NCBI GenBank assembly: GCA_013400155.1
Contig: VXBM01000099.1
Location: 434,536-498,535 of the forward strand
Direction of reading: 5' to 3'
Length of the DNA: 64,000 nucleotides
Source of the DNA: Helopsaltes ochotensis
Taxonomy: Eukaryota; Chordata; Aves; Passeriformes; Locustellidae
The notes below the pieces were generated by a model. It was not told where the DNA came from. It searched no databases and saw only the letters and a list, made by a program, of their open reading frames with translations. The stretch's first letter is position 1. Each line of letters opens with the position of its first letter. The position numbers and the translations under genes are program-made. Below, piece by piece: positions 24,256 through 37,885 of the stretch.

Positions 24256-27200
24256 AAATTCAAGTATTTTCAACAAGCAGGACAGTTAAACATTTCCCAA
24301 GGCATTCACAGAAGCAATCCTAGTTATTTATTCCCAAGGGTAACCACGTCTATCTGCTAACATACCTCACCCACCTTTACACACTGCCAGTGACAACAGC
24401 ATCCCCTTTAGAGCAGGGTCTGTTATTGGTAAATCCTGAATTCCAGCCCTCTCTGGTATGTGAGCTTATGAAATGCAAAACAAAAGCTGCTGGAGCTTGG
24501 ATATTACTCTAGTAAGTATTTACATTTCAGCAGCACCTGGAATCATGACCAAAACCACACAAAGGTAGGTGCTCCATATGCACTGAAAAGATAGCCTTGA
24601 CAAAAAGAGTTTACAAACTTGGCACACTATGGGGTCTTGGTCATGCCCATTCATCTACTACTGACATCTGCAAGGGTCACAGACCTGACACTCCCTGTGC
24701 CAAGGCTGGCTTCAGTGAGTGCTGGGTCCTGTCAAGGGCCAAATTCCTGCACTGCACCCAGCTAAGTGATGTGTGGAGGAGACAGTGGCTGAAAAGAGAG
24801 CTGCAACTCCTCCTCCTCCAAAGCAAGGTCTGCATGGGGTGGAGGAGCAGTATATTCCTTAACCCTCTTTTGTCAGAGAGGAAACCCTCAAAAAAAAAGC
24901 ATATCTCTGATGCACTTACCCACATTAAAAACTCTCTGGAGAATTCCACAGCTAAATCAACTGATTTAGGAAATTCAGCTACTGCATTGAAATCTTCTGG
25001 ATTCAGGGTGCCCAGCACATTTGCAAGGACTGACTGGCAGCCCTGGGCCTCACCAGCCAGGAGCCCATCCACAACACCAAAGCAAGGCAGGCCACAGAAA
25101 GCAGCCAGGCTCAGCTGAGAACTCAGATTGCTGGAGAACCCATGGTGATGAGGCAGGCTTGAAGTCAAACCACAGGTCAGATTCAGGTGGATCCACAGCA
25201 GCAAGGCACATCCAGAGCCAGGGCAGAAGCCAGTCTGTGCACTGGAGTCCAGATCAGTGGGATTCATGGCCAGGAAAGTGCACGGCCAAATTGCAGATCC
25301 CTCCAATGCTGCAGCAGAGCTCAAACCAGAGCGTGGTGCCCCAGTCTGAGCCTAAATAGGATCCGTGGGTTGATGAGCAAGGGCTGTGTGTGGAGGTGGG
25401 GCTGGTCAGGACAATGAAGAGCCCTTGGTGCAATCAGGGCCCCAATGCCTGCGTAGAAGCAGCAGCTTATGGGCTGTGCTGACATTTTTGTGGTGACTGT
25501 GATGTCAGCAGTGCCACTGGCCTCTAGAAGACAGTGATGGAATTACTGTGGGATCCGGGGGGTTTCTGCAGCCTCCTGCTTGCTTGGTGCACATCCATTT
25601 TAATCTATCCTAGAAACAGCCTTCTGCAACTGTGGCTTTAACCATAAACAGTTGCCTCTATAGGACAAGTGGAAAGCTCAAAGAAATTAATAGAAAGCTC
25701 TTTTCCTATTACTGGAGTGGACTTTAAATCACAATGCAACAGCACATCAACACCCATTGTGCTGGTAGCCACAGAGACAGTGTGTGCTGAAGAAATCATT
25801 CCCACTACTCATCTGGCTGCTGAATTGGAGTTTTATTTTTGCCACTGCTCCCTCTTCAGAGTTCCCATTTCATTTGTTACGCCCATGTTGTGCATTAGCC
25901 CCATCAGCAGCACTGCCCCAGCTGTGTGTCAATTGATGACATATGGGAAAACAGCTCTCAGTAATTTTTTTTCCAAATCATTTACCCGAAGTGGTATATA
26001 TTGGTCTGATTGAGTGCAACTGGAATTTGTTTGTACTTATCTATGCAAAATGAGATTAGAGATAAATTTTCCGACTTGCTGAGGAAGTGCTAATGGAGAT
26101 ACACTAGGTCCAAAATCTGTCTGTCTACACACCAGTTAGATATTTTTTGAGCAGTAAAATCAGAGTTCAGGTAAAGGCAAGATAAGTTTGGTTTGAAACA
26201 AAAAGTGCTCTTTATTCTTGAAATTAAAAGAAATGTTGCAACCTGAGGGAAGACACTTCATGACAGCACTACCAGGCCAGAATAAAGGAAAACTGACTCA
26301 ACAAGCCAAGAAGAAATATTCAGCAACACTCTCAGCTTTTGGGGATCTTCTCCACGGGTCTGCTTGCAAGTGTTATAGGACTTGTACCAGCTTGATGCTT
26401 ATAGAGACAGCAATGACAGATTGCTGCTGTGCTGGCACAGATATCAGTACACAACAATTCCAATTTCCATGGTATTGTGATTGTACTCCCTTTTCCTCTG
26501 GTGAAACATCCCCAAAGAACTTAGAAAGTGGAAAATGGAGGAAGAAATGCCCAAAAAAGCAACCAAAAGGCATTTCACCTCAAGCATGCAGGGCAATTAT
26601 GGACTCAGCTTGCCAAAGATGATTTCTATTGTTTAGTTTTTATTTTATTAAAATAATTAATGAGTATTTTTATTCTGTTATTTCTTGTTTCCTTTTGATA
26701 AAAGTTTCTCTGCTCTTTCAGCATACTGACATCACTAACTTCTTAATGCTATAAAGTGTGGAATGATGACTTTCACTTTACCTCCTCTTCTACCAGCCAA
26801 AATGTCCAAGTCAGAACCCTGTTGTATTTGATGCAATACAAGCAGTGAACACAATCCAAGAGCTGTAAAAATTCTAGGAGATTAAATACATGAAACTAAA
26901 AGAAATTAGTACATGAAGAAATGACTGATAGGAGAAGTCAAAGGGATGATGATGTTCAGTGTATTCTCTTGGTAGAACTAAGTGTGGTGTCCAGCAGCCT
27001 GAGGGCTGGAGTGGAACTGCTGGGAGCAGTGGCTCTCAGGAAGATGGATCCTATTCAATTGTGTTCCTTTTGCTTTGTCTTCTCTGTATCAATTATTTGT
27101 TTTGTCTCTATTAATCTTCCCAGGGCTTTTTCATTTTGTTTTCTGTACAGAGAGCTCTTAGCAGAGTGGGACTGAGTTTCTAAGAGAGGTTCCAGTCTGC

Positions 27201-30200
27201 TCTCTAACCACAGCACCCATTCACACCAGCAGTCTCCACTCTTGTCCATTAGCAAGAGAAAATATGTGTGAGATCTGCCATGGAGGGCCAGGTCAGAGAA
27301 GGAAAGCAATACAGAAGCATTTGGAGAATAAGGACATGGAAAATGGCCATGAACAATTTCCAGAAATGTCCCAGGAGATCACTGCCTTATTTAATGCCTC
27401 TCATTTCTGCCAGACTATTTTTGTCTCAGCCCTGAATGTGTCCATCTCAGTATGTGCAGCTAACTTGGTAATTTTTAACTCATGGCACTAACTGAATTGT
27501 TATTGAATGTGATTAATTAGAACTGGAACAAGCCTCTAACAAAGAATTTATCAGATCCCTCCACTGACTCACTGCTTCCCAATGGCTTTGAAACTTGCAA
27601 ATTGAACATGCTCCTACAATCCTTGGCAGGTCCCAGGTATCCCAACTCCAATGGCGCCTGCTGCCTTATGGACATCATGCCTGTGTAGGCAGCCTGGCCC
27701 TCCTCCACCCAAAAATGAGCCTCTGGGTGGGGGCAGGTTTCTTGCTTGCACATTTTCATCTCCAAGAGCATCAGGGCTGGCTCAGCAGACCCCTGCTCAG
27801 AGCTGCAGCACTCCAGCCACAGTAACTGGGCAGGAATAATGCACACTCTATAGCAGGACAACAGGAGGGTCCTTCAGCCTGTCTGGGCTCCTAGACTTCA
27901 ATAGGAACTTAGATCTTTAGTACAGATTAGGGTTAAATATCTTTGGGGCACAAACAGGGTGGCAGAAGGTTTACTATTATGTGCAAATTCCTTAGAATGA
28001 CTTGGGATACCTCTGGATATATGTGTGTGTGTGTCCAGGCAGACATAGCTGCACATTCATCTCAAGTCCAAGACTCTTCCTGTATCTTGTGGTATTCTTG
28101 ACCACAGTGATGTCAAATAACACTGATTCCCGAGCCTGATTGTTCCTGCAATGGAAAATGTAGTTTTAGTTAGATTTGACCTTGGCTTATTTCATTTCCT
28201 TGGCCTTATCTTCCTCTATTTCCCATGGGAGCAAGCCAGGAACACTTCACTTCAGGGGTCCCTGGGCAGGAAAGCTTCTGTTCTTGTGTTAACTGGAAAT
28301 CCTTTGTAATGGGTCTCAAAGAAAGGAGCACTTTGATTCCAGGAGCTGCATCTTTCAGACCATGCACCCAGGATAGAGGCTCTGCCTGGACAGATCAAGA
28401 TGATGCTTTTGACATTGTTCTTCTGCCTTCTGCTGAGCATATTTTTGCCCATGGAGAGGAGCACGAAAACAGCCAGACAGCCAGAGGGGAGGTTTTAACT
28501 GAGCTTGTCAACTTGTCAACCAAAATATCATTTTCATCTAAATGGAAAAGAAGTGTAGAAAAGCCAAAAATAGAATGATGTAATGATGTTTTTCTAAACC
28601 ATTGAAGAACTTCTGCATTCAATGTTTTAATTTTTTATTTCCAAATTGTCTTTCAAAACTAAATAATAATTGGTTTTTACTCCTCTCAAGGGAAGCCATA
28701 TTTGTTTTTAGTCTAGAATTCAAAATATGCTGAAATAATGACTTGTCCTGGAATCTTCAGTTCTGCTGTGGGACAGCTTCAAGCCAAAATCAGACAGAAA
28801 CTGAGTAACTTTTTGACTGTTTGATGATGAAAGTCAAACAATTGGTGAGAAATTATCATTCCCTGGAAATTATTTCAAGCATCGAGGTACCTCTCCTGCA
28901 TGCATAAAATTGAACTTCTTTTAGGTGGTTGCATGAACCTGAGACTTCAAACAAATTTAGGAGAATTCTTCCAGCTTCTCTGAATGTAGATGAAAGAATT
29001 CGAGTCCTGGCTCAAGCAACCCCAAATTTATTAAGCTAACTCTAAAATATGCTCAAGGAATTGCTAACTCACAGAGCATTATGACAGTTTGGAAATTAAA
29101 AAATAACACAAAAAGGAAAACAAAACACAAAAGCATGGGAAAGCTTCTCTGTTGCTCTGTTCAGTGCCCAAGAAAGACACAAAATCCTGATGCATTTCAG
29201 CCCTGGCCCAGCCATGAAGTGCTGGGTGGGTGGTGAGTGGAAGCTTTGAACACCAGGCCCAAGTACCCATCCTGTTCTCCTTGGCTGAGTATATGCTGCT
29301 TAGGAATCCTGAGAGAAAAGAGATGCAGCCTGGCATTAGCTCAGCTCAAGTATTATTTTAAAACATGAGGTATAGCACACTTAGACAATTGGACTGAAAA
29401 ACAAACAGAAGTATGTTGATAGCTATTTACACTAGATTTAGAGTTCCCTTTTTCTATGATGTCTCAACTTACAAAAAATACACATATTTAATTCTAATTT
29501 TCCAAGGTCTTCATATACTCATCGTGGTAACGTGCTTTGGCACCTGAGTCCAAAGGAAAAGAAACGAGGACAGAACAAATATATGCTAAGAAAGTTCAGT
29601 CCTACCCACTTATTTGAGCTAATCGTCTCATCTGTACATGCTCAGTAAACAAAAGGTGATCCAAATCAGTTGTCCTCCCTGATTTGCCTGGGGGACGTAG
29701 AGCAGGTAGAACATGTCACCTGGGGGGTGAATTCACCATTGTTTCTCCTGCCAGCTCACCCAAAGTCCTGTTTTAGAAGCTTTGGGGTCATGTGTGCATG
29801 CAATGGAAAAAAAAAACAAAAAACAACGGGGGGGAGATTTACTATCAACTTGTCAAGTTTGGAATTAAAAACCCCTCTCATTCTTTCTCCAGTGGTAACT
29901 TCAGTCGTGTTATGGAGCACTTGCAAGACGAACAGGCAGCAGTATTTGAGCAGTTTTCAATTTTCCCTCTGGGCCCTGGGTCCCCATCTGTACACATTTT
30001 TCCAACATTTTTCTGGCTCAAAGAAGTTTGGATATAATAAAGAGGCTTGGCTTACACATCTTAAAGGGCAGGTCTTGGACTGATGATAAGGGCAGGCAGT
30101 GAACTTTTGCTTCGGATTTTTCATCACTTCACCTGCTGCAAGCTGCCACCCCCACTCTATCTCTTTCAAAGGTAGCTAATGTATAATTCCTCATTGGGGG

Positions 30201-30259
30201 CCAGAGGAGGGATTTCCACTGTGTTATTGGACTTGAGGGAAGATGGAATAGTTGTTCCC
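24256..30259. other. Intergenic DNA, no gene recognised
   Basis: Between the CR1 fragment and the retroviral remnant. The section 24597-25324 is GC-richer and keeps long frames open on both strands (173 residues plus, 215 residues minus), but neither shows a recognisable domain. A short TG run lies at about 28020-28034. Nothing else is supported. Confidence 0.55.
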
Positions 30260-30506
30260 ACTCATTCCCCTTATAACTCTCCTGTATGACCAGTAAAAGT
30301 TGAATGGGAAATGGCAGTTAATTGTGGATTACAGGAAACTAAATGCCGATACAGCACATTTGATAGCAGCAGTGCCTAACATGGCTGAATTGATTGCCAT
30401 AACACAGGAACAACCTCATCCAATTTTGGCCATCATTGATGTCAAAGATGTGTTCTTTATGGCCCCACTTCAGGGAAATTACCAAGAATGTTTTGCTTTT
30501 ATCTGA
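30260..30506 (+). pseudogene. Broken endogenous retrovirus pol (reverse transcriptase) remnant
   Basis: Short reverse-transcriptase landmarks survive. A SPYNSP-like block lies at about 30263-30286 in one frame, with an in-frame stop at 30287-30289. The VDYRKLN block lies at about 30320-30345 in a different frame. A degraded copy of the catalytic-palm region follows and ends at a stop at 30504-30506. The frame change and stops show it is dead. Sequence after 30506 resembles pol only vaguely, and I could not define LTRs, a primer-binding site, gag or env. The motifs point to a retroviral rather than LINE polymerase; the class cannot be fixed from this fragment. Confidence 0.75.
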
Positions 30507-33326
30507 GAGGAAAACAATTGGGAAGTTAAGAGTGCCCCAGACTTCTCCATTATCGCTGCTCTAGTGGCTCTATGCCAGACAAGATGAGATATTTTCCCTG
30601 CTGCTCCACTGTGGATGTAGCACTCTTCAAAGCAGTTCGTGGCAGCCCTGCCAGCAGCACAGATGTGCGACAGGAGTTGGGGACCCTGCCTTGGACAGAT
30701 GCTGAGGCAACCAGTCCTCGCTGTCATCTCCACATGGGCATTGCCACCCTAACAGCTGTGACCTACCCCTCTCTGGATGTGTGCCTCACAGGTTTTGGGG
30801 GTGTTCAATTTTGCAGCTCCCTGTCAAGAGCTCCAACTCTCTTCTAACGTCACAAGATGCAACTTCTGTCCAGCATGGCCAAGACATGTCCTTAGATTCA
30901 ACCCATTATGAGCAGGTATTGGAGGAACATTTGCTTACTACCAGCTACCTAAATTCCTTTTTTCCTTTGCACCCAACAAATATTTCTCCAAGCCAAACAC
31001 AAAGAATTATACTGTATACATAGTCTTTGAAATGTACACTTCATTTTCAAGGAGCTGGCTTCAAGCAGGGCAGCATACTTGTAGGTATTTTGAAGTAGCA
31101 AAAGAAAAGAAAAAAGATAATGCAACAGCAGAGAACTGAAGCATGACTTTTCTGATGTGTGGGGGTTTTTTTTCTGTGCCAACAAAGGTTCAATTGTGTG
31201 GAGGATTTGTCTGCAAAGTCATTCTTTGCCCTCCTTCCCTTTCTTTCCATTTCACCCCCACCCCCTCAGCTCCAGTAACTCTTAACTCTCATGATAGTTC
31301 ACGAAATGCCTCATTTGCAAAATAAAGTATGACCAGCAGCTGTTAGGTATAGGAAATCATGGCCAGCAAGATGCTGTAACCTCTTCACAGGATAAAAATA
31401 GGCAAGTGGGGTGCTCAGGTGGGAAATCACCCAGGCTGCAGAAGTTGGTGGGTGTTGCAAGATGTATTTCTCATTTCAGTCAATTATAAACCACTGTGTT
31501 TGCAGAAGTGATACATAAGCTGCAAACACGGAGGCTGTGGCTATTCATATTCACTGAGTCGCTTATTTTTACTAAGTTCAAATATGCCCTTAAATCCCAA
31601 AGCCCTACATTGAGTTTCAAAGTCTGTGTTTGTAAGAATTTTCCACATGCAGATCTCATGTCTGTAAAGACAGTTGGCTGATTAATTCTCTCTGTACGAG
31701 TTTTCTTTCCATGAAATCTGTGTCCACAAAGGCCTGGTAAAACAGTGGCCAAGAAGAGGACAAGACTTCTACTGAGATAGTTCTGGAAAAGGATAGATCC
31801 CCAAATTCAGACATCTACTAAAGGGCAACTGCAATTACATGCATTGACATCTGCAGATTACATCAGAAAGGGTGTAACACATAAAAAAACCCCAAACCCC
31901 AAACTATAAATGAGTCTCTTGGGTACTGATGACACAGCATTTCAATGTATGATGCCTTACAGAGGTAAAAATTAAATAGAACAAAGTAAATTTAATAGGT
32001 TATAATTTTGTCAGGGTTGTTAATCCTTTACATTTTAATTGTTCACAATTTCCTTAAAAGCCCTGCAAAAAAAATGTTTAAACTCTTGGATTGTTGAAGA
32101 AGTAACACATCTTAATAGAGAGCAAACTTTCAGCCAAAGAGGTGCTTAACAAAAGAGCAAGACTGTTGATGTTTTACATAACCCTTTTTTTCTTCCAGTT
32201 ACAAAATATTTATAATAAAAAACATATCGCAGATCTAGACATCAAATCTGAACCTGATTTACAGCACCATCACGAACCTCCTTCTAAATATTCATGGTAA
32301 CTGCATTGCTTAGAGGTAAGAAAATTGCAGGTAAAGTGGTTGTTTCTTATTCCTTGAATGTGGGTAGCAGCAGCTGGGGGTGTTAGCACCTGTGTGAGTG
32401 AGAGAAAGATAAAGAAACTTGCTTTCGGTAGTTTTATGGAAAACCCCATGGAACAAACAAATAAACCTTTCACAATCTGCCACTGCAAGCTCAGAGATCT
32501 TGCCAATACTTGAACAAAATTACCCAGCAGCTCACTTCTCGGGGGTGTTTAATCCTTGAGAATAGTGAGGTGGCAGAGGTAGCCTCTGCTTTTTGGCCTC
32601 CACATCCTCTGACTCAGCTTGGAGCAGGACCTTGCTTGACAATCACTGCCCATCCACCTTCCTGCACAGCAGCTCTGTGAGGATCAGGTGTGTGTGTTTG
32701 TCAGACTATCTCACTTGCTTTCCATTCCTTCCCTCTAAAAAGAATCAGTCTCAGCTGAGTTGATTTCATTTCTTTGTCACCAGAAAAACCCAAAGTGTGC
32801 AGTCAGGTGAGAGAGTGGACTGCACAGGCAAACAAGTGAGCACCACTTAATCCCACTCCCACCAGTGCAGCCTCCCCTGTGCTGCACCCTCTGCCCCTTG
32901 AACGCTGCAGTTACTGCACCTTAGGAGGCTGTGATGAATAAGGGATTTCATTAAAGTCATCTGAAGGGGCAGCAGAGAGGAGGGTTGTGGGAGGTGATGG
33001 GATGTGGGGTTTGCACCCGTGTGATGCTCAGTGGATCTTTGTCCCCAAGGCTGAAGAACTAACCATCATCGGTGCTGGGATGCTGGTGCTGTGGGTGGGC
33101 AGGATTACACCCCAAAGGATGGATACCTTGATGATAAATGGGTTTCTAGACATATGGAAAATGTTCTGGCATGGAATTTTGTACAATTCAGAGCTGCTCT
33201 TGAAGTCCCATAGCACACACAGGTCCATCAGAAGAATCACAGATTTGCTCGCTTTCCAATGAGGGTTTCTCAGCCCAAACAATTCACTATATTGGAGAAA
33301 TAAGAATTTTATCTATATGGAAACTT

Positions 33327-33430
33327 TTAAAAAACCACAAAAACCACTCAAAAACCCCCACAAAAAACCAGCAAAACAACCCCCCACAAACCACAAAAAA
33401 AACACCCACACCCAACAAACAAACAAACCC
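33327..33430. repeat. A/C-only low-complexity tract
   Basis: About 100 bases almost purely A and C on the plus strand, with irregular CCA/CAAA units and a terminal (CAAA)n stretch. No fixed period. Confidence 0.85.
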
Positions 33431-34161
33431 GCCAAACCTGATATTTTGAACAGTTCTTATCTCACAGAACTTGCAGGCAGACAGGTAACACACAACACAG
33501 CTGGACTCATTTAATTTTGTACATTTACTTCATGGTTATGCTGGAAGTGCTTATCCATGAAGCCTTCAAATTCACTGAGGATCACCTGTGGATTTTTGAA
33601 GACTACATTTGCATTAGCAAATAGGTTGAGCTAAGAGGAGCAGAGCCAAGGACCAGGAAGATTTTTGCTGAGGACTTGACATCCACAGTAAATGCATTTC
33701 ATGGCTTTATTGCTTGAGGCTTTGCTGTTTGGTTTTTTGCCTCTTTTTTAATTCTTGCCATCCACAGTCTGGTTTCCAGTGGTGCCTGGAATGGATTAGG
33801 GAACCACATATTCCAGACAAGTTTCTTTCAAAGAGACAGTAATTCAAGCATCCTTAAGATGGCACCACAATGCAAACCAAACTACTTCTACAGAGAGCTC
33901 CTGATCTGAGCTGAAACACTAATGCAGACCCATACTCAGGGTTTCACAGCAGTCTTAATCAATGGATCTGTAATCTCAACTGATATTTGGGAAGGAAAAA
34001 ACACTGTCAGTAGTCCTCGAGTAATTATATTCTCTGGGATCGCACCAGATGAGGCATTGTGGTTTCTAAAGTTATTAATCTATGTGTTTTATCAACTCTC
34101 CAGTGACATATAAAGCTAGTGTTAAAAACTGCCTATCTTTAAGGGAGTGGGGGAAAAAAAA

Positions 34162-34203
34162 GGGGGGGGGGGAGAGGAGTGAGAAAATAAATAAATAAAT
34201 AAA
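34162..34203. repeat. G11 homopolymer followed by (AAAT)n
   Basis: Eleven consecutive G at 34162-34172, then a purine stretch and about five AAAT units from 34184. Confidence 0.8.
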
Positions 34204-35374
34204 CAAGAAATTAAGCATGAGATAAGATCAACACTACTATTCATTTGTCCAAGTGTGGAGCTAAATTAAAGAATAGAGATCTCTATCTGGTCAAAATGTG
34301 CATCCAGTACCCTTCCTGCCCTCCACTGAAGTAGGAAATAAGTACCCAGCTTATGACCAGCTGGGACAATCTCCACTGAATGGTGTTGAGGCAATAAATC
34401 ACAGAAGCTGGTTTGTCCACATTTCTTTCTTTTCTTCAGACTGTTTGGCTAAGTCTCCCACGGAGAAAGTTACGCCATGCAGGGGATTCAGCAAAATGCA
34501 TGAAAAATATACTCGTGTCACCTATAAATTCCTCAGTTTTGGCCAAAGTCCAGTTGTGGCTTTAATACAAGACAATGCCTTACTGCTCTCCTTCCCTGAA
34601 TCCTACGAGGGCAGCTGTTTAAACATTTATCATTAAATGTTTCAAAAAAGAGCTCTCACTGTAGCACAATGATGCTATTTGAGCCTCCACCTTTGTTTCC
34701 GGGACCTGTGGAACACGTGCGGGTTTGGGTGGGGTCATCCCATAGCCCCATAGTTGGCTCATTTTGCTCACATTCATGCTAAATACCTCGCTAATGATTT
34801 TTTCTGTATGTTCCTGATTCTTCACAAATTTGGTTTAGCAAATCCAAAGCTGTGGCAAAGACACAGCATGTTGGGAAACGGCCTCCTTACAGCTGCATCA
34901 AGGAGGAATTGAGCCAGAGGAAAGCTGGCTTGCTCTCTCCTGCTGCTTCCAACTGTTCCTCATATCTATTCTCTGCAATTCAATTCTCAGATTGATTTGT
35001 TCCTGTCTAGGGATGATGTGGATGCAATAGGTTTGTGTGAAAAGGAGGAGGACAGAGAAACTTCCTGAAATAGAAATGAGTAGAAATGCTCAAGACAGAG
35101 AAACTCCTTCTGGCTCTGACCCTTCCTAAACATCAAATAGTTGCATTTGGGAGATTCATATGTCCTTGCCAAGCTCTTACATGTTTATCCATGGATCCAC
35201 TAGTAGATACAGCACATTGGCAGAGCTGGACCTTCGGACTGAGGTGGTATGGCCACCCCTGTACTCACAGGAGATTGCTTGCATGGGGTACCTCAGAGGG
35301 CCATTCTCCTGTGGACAAACAGATTCCTAAAGGGACAGAAGTCAGCTCATTCCACTGCAGGATACCAAGAGCCA

Positions 35375-35425
35375 CTGCTTGAATGACCTTCCAACCTGAA
35401 CTAGTCGTGAATCAATGATCTAACA
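35375..35425 (+). repeat. Possible degraded CR1 3' terminus
   Basis: The phrase ending ATGACCTTCCAACCTGAACT resembles the CR1 3' end (CCTTCCAACCTAAACCATTC-type). The sequence upstream does not clearly match CR1, so this could be coincidence. Confidence 0.3.
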
Positions 35426-37869
35426 GCGTAAAATTCTGATTGCCACTTTCAGAGGTCCTGGGAGGCTGTGGATCTCCTCTGTGTTCTGGAAACTGGAAAA
35501 GTTCAGTTTCAGGAAAAGCTTCATTTCTCCTGAGAAAGGAGTTTATTCAATGCCAGTGTGGACTTCATGGCACCTGTTTGAAGGCTCCCAGGTTGCCTGT
35601 GTTGTTGTGGGGCAGCAGGAGACAACAGCATGGCCAGCCAGCCTGCACCCAGCACTAATCCGAGCCTCTGTTTGCCTTGCAACAGCCAAATTTCTTCAGC
35701 CTGGGTGGCTGAAATGAGGCAGCTAATGCTATACTTAATGACCTATTTAATGGCCCATTTTCCAGAAGTGATGAGAACTTACAATTATCCCTGTGCTCAG
35801 TGTGAGCTGTGGCTTCTTTGCAAACAAAAAAATCCAGACTAGGCATTCAGCTACTGCACTTTAAATGGGTAAAAGTGAAAAAACCCTTGAGTCTTAGATC
35901 CTTGTCTTCCCGCAGTAACGTCAAACATCAATACATCAAAGTAAAAGACATTCTCCCACTGACTCTCATGGGACTCTCAGTGTGACCTGGGAGATCTGGT
36001 CTTTCCCAAAAGCTCCAGCCAGTGTCTCAGCAGCTTCTGCATGTTCTGGCCACTGGAGCAAATCTGGGATCCTGTTGGCTGGAAAGTCCTGGCTTTTCCA
36101 ACCTCCTTTGGATTGTCATGGACCTCCCTGACCATTACATTCTCTCTGCTTATTTCAGAGTAATAGAAGATCTCAGCTAAATGTCCACAATTCAAAAAAC
36201 AATTATCATTTCCCAACAGCCAAGCCCGAGCACAGGCTCTGTTGATTTTGGCTCAGAATTGGGAACACTGATTCATCTGAGGTGCTGTTTATGAGCTTTG
36301 CCATCACATCTATGAACTGAAAAGCCTTTCTGCACAGCAAAAAACAGGCTGGCACTCTGGAAAGGGAAACCCTGCCACTCATATGGAATCCCTTGTCAGC
36401 TCAGGGCTGGCTTTTACCACGTGGGGCTCAATCCACCTCTGTGGCACCAGGTGCTGTCAGCCCAACTCTCCCTGCCATGCAGGCTGGCCTACAGCAACCT
36501 CCACTCTCCACATGAGAAGGACTTAGTAATTGGCAGAGTGCTGTGACTGCAGACATGGATTTCAATTTTAGTGCTCAAATACTTCCGGCTAAAATGTTTG
36601 AAAAATGGGGATTCAGATCCATGAGAATGGTGGAAGATGTTTTTAAGTGTTTCTCTCCAATTTGGAACACTTTGGATTGAAGTATGTTCCAGGCAGCAGG
36701 TCTTGAAGCTCAACATTTACTTTTGAAATACTGAAACATATCTGATTTTAGTTCAGAAGGCTTAATATTCACCAAGATGCTGAGAATCATGCAGTCCAGC
36801 AGCATAAGTCTCATGTTCAAAGAGTCAGGGCTTCTTGCTGCACGAACATTCTCCGAAGGCCTTTTAGTGCACACCAAACGAAAGCAGCTTACTTTTGGAA
36901 TAATGTCAACAGATTTTACTCCTACACATGAGATACTTCAGGCTTCATTGGCATCTCTTGTTATCCTGGCTTAGGTGGGTTTTCACATGTTGAGGCTGCA
37001 GCCATGCCAAGAAAACTGTTTTGTTGCCCTGGAGTTGTCATCTCTATGTTTTGTTCTCCCAAGGTCTTCCTATGCTCTCTCAGTCAAATTTTCCCCGGTT
37101 AGCTCCACTGACTTCCAGGGGTGGTTTCTGATCTGCCATGCAAGATAATGACTTCATCAATGTCCAAACCACTGCATACATTAGGAATTTTCACCCCAGA
37201 AGAGAAAAATAATAGGTGAGAACATGGCACAGGTACTTTAATTCACAATTGGCTTGCTGAGGATGTAAAGGTGGCTGCAGCTTTCTGCTTCTCATATCAG
37301 CTTGGGGGGACATGGTGTGAAGAAATCAGGCACCATGTTCAAGGGAGACCAAAGGAGGTGGTTTTTTCACACAATGCCAAGAAAAGTTCATGACTCCAGT
37401 ACAAGAGCACTGTAAATACCTAAGGGCTACTGGAAGGCAAAAAGTAATCAGAAGTTAAAGAATGAACTGTGTGTTATCTACAAAGGTCTGAGCTCTGCAT
37501 CCTGAATTATCTAAGCCACAGTTGGCCGGGAGGACATTCTAGGGGAAACAGCTCCATGTATTTTACCTTGGCATCTCCTAGTAGCAAGATGCAAGACTAG
37601 AAGGATGCTGCACTGCAAGGACCTTGACCTCGGAAGATGCTTTTATACGAGCAAAATATTATCACAGATGCCAATACTGTGTCCCAAACCAGCAACACAT
37701 GAGAATTGCAGTCTCTGGGCAAACTTGAGTATGTCCCAAATCAGGTAAGTCAGGCTGGGACTGTCCAGCTCTGTCCCTGCAGACAGAGCCACACCAGAGT
37801 CTCATGAGACAAAGGCAAGAGCCAGGGAGCCTCCCTTGTGGGTTGCAGGTTTGCTTTATGGAGACCTGC

Positions 37870-37885
37870 TTTGCCCTCTAGTGAC
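37870..37885 (-). promoter_or_regulatory. Candidate CTCF motif
   Basis: The minus strand reads GTCACTAGAGGGCAAA, close to the CTCF core CCACTAGAGGGCAG. Motif resemblance only. Confidence 0.3.
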
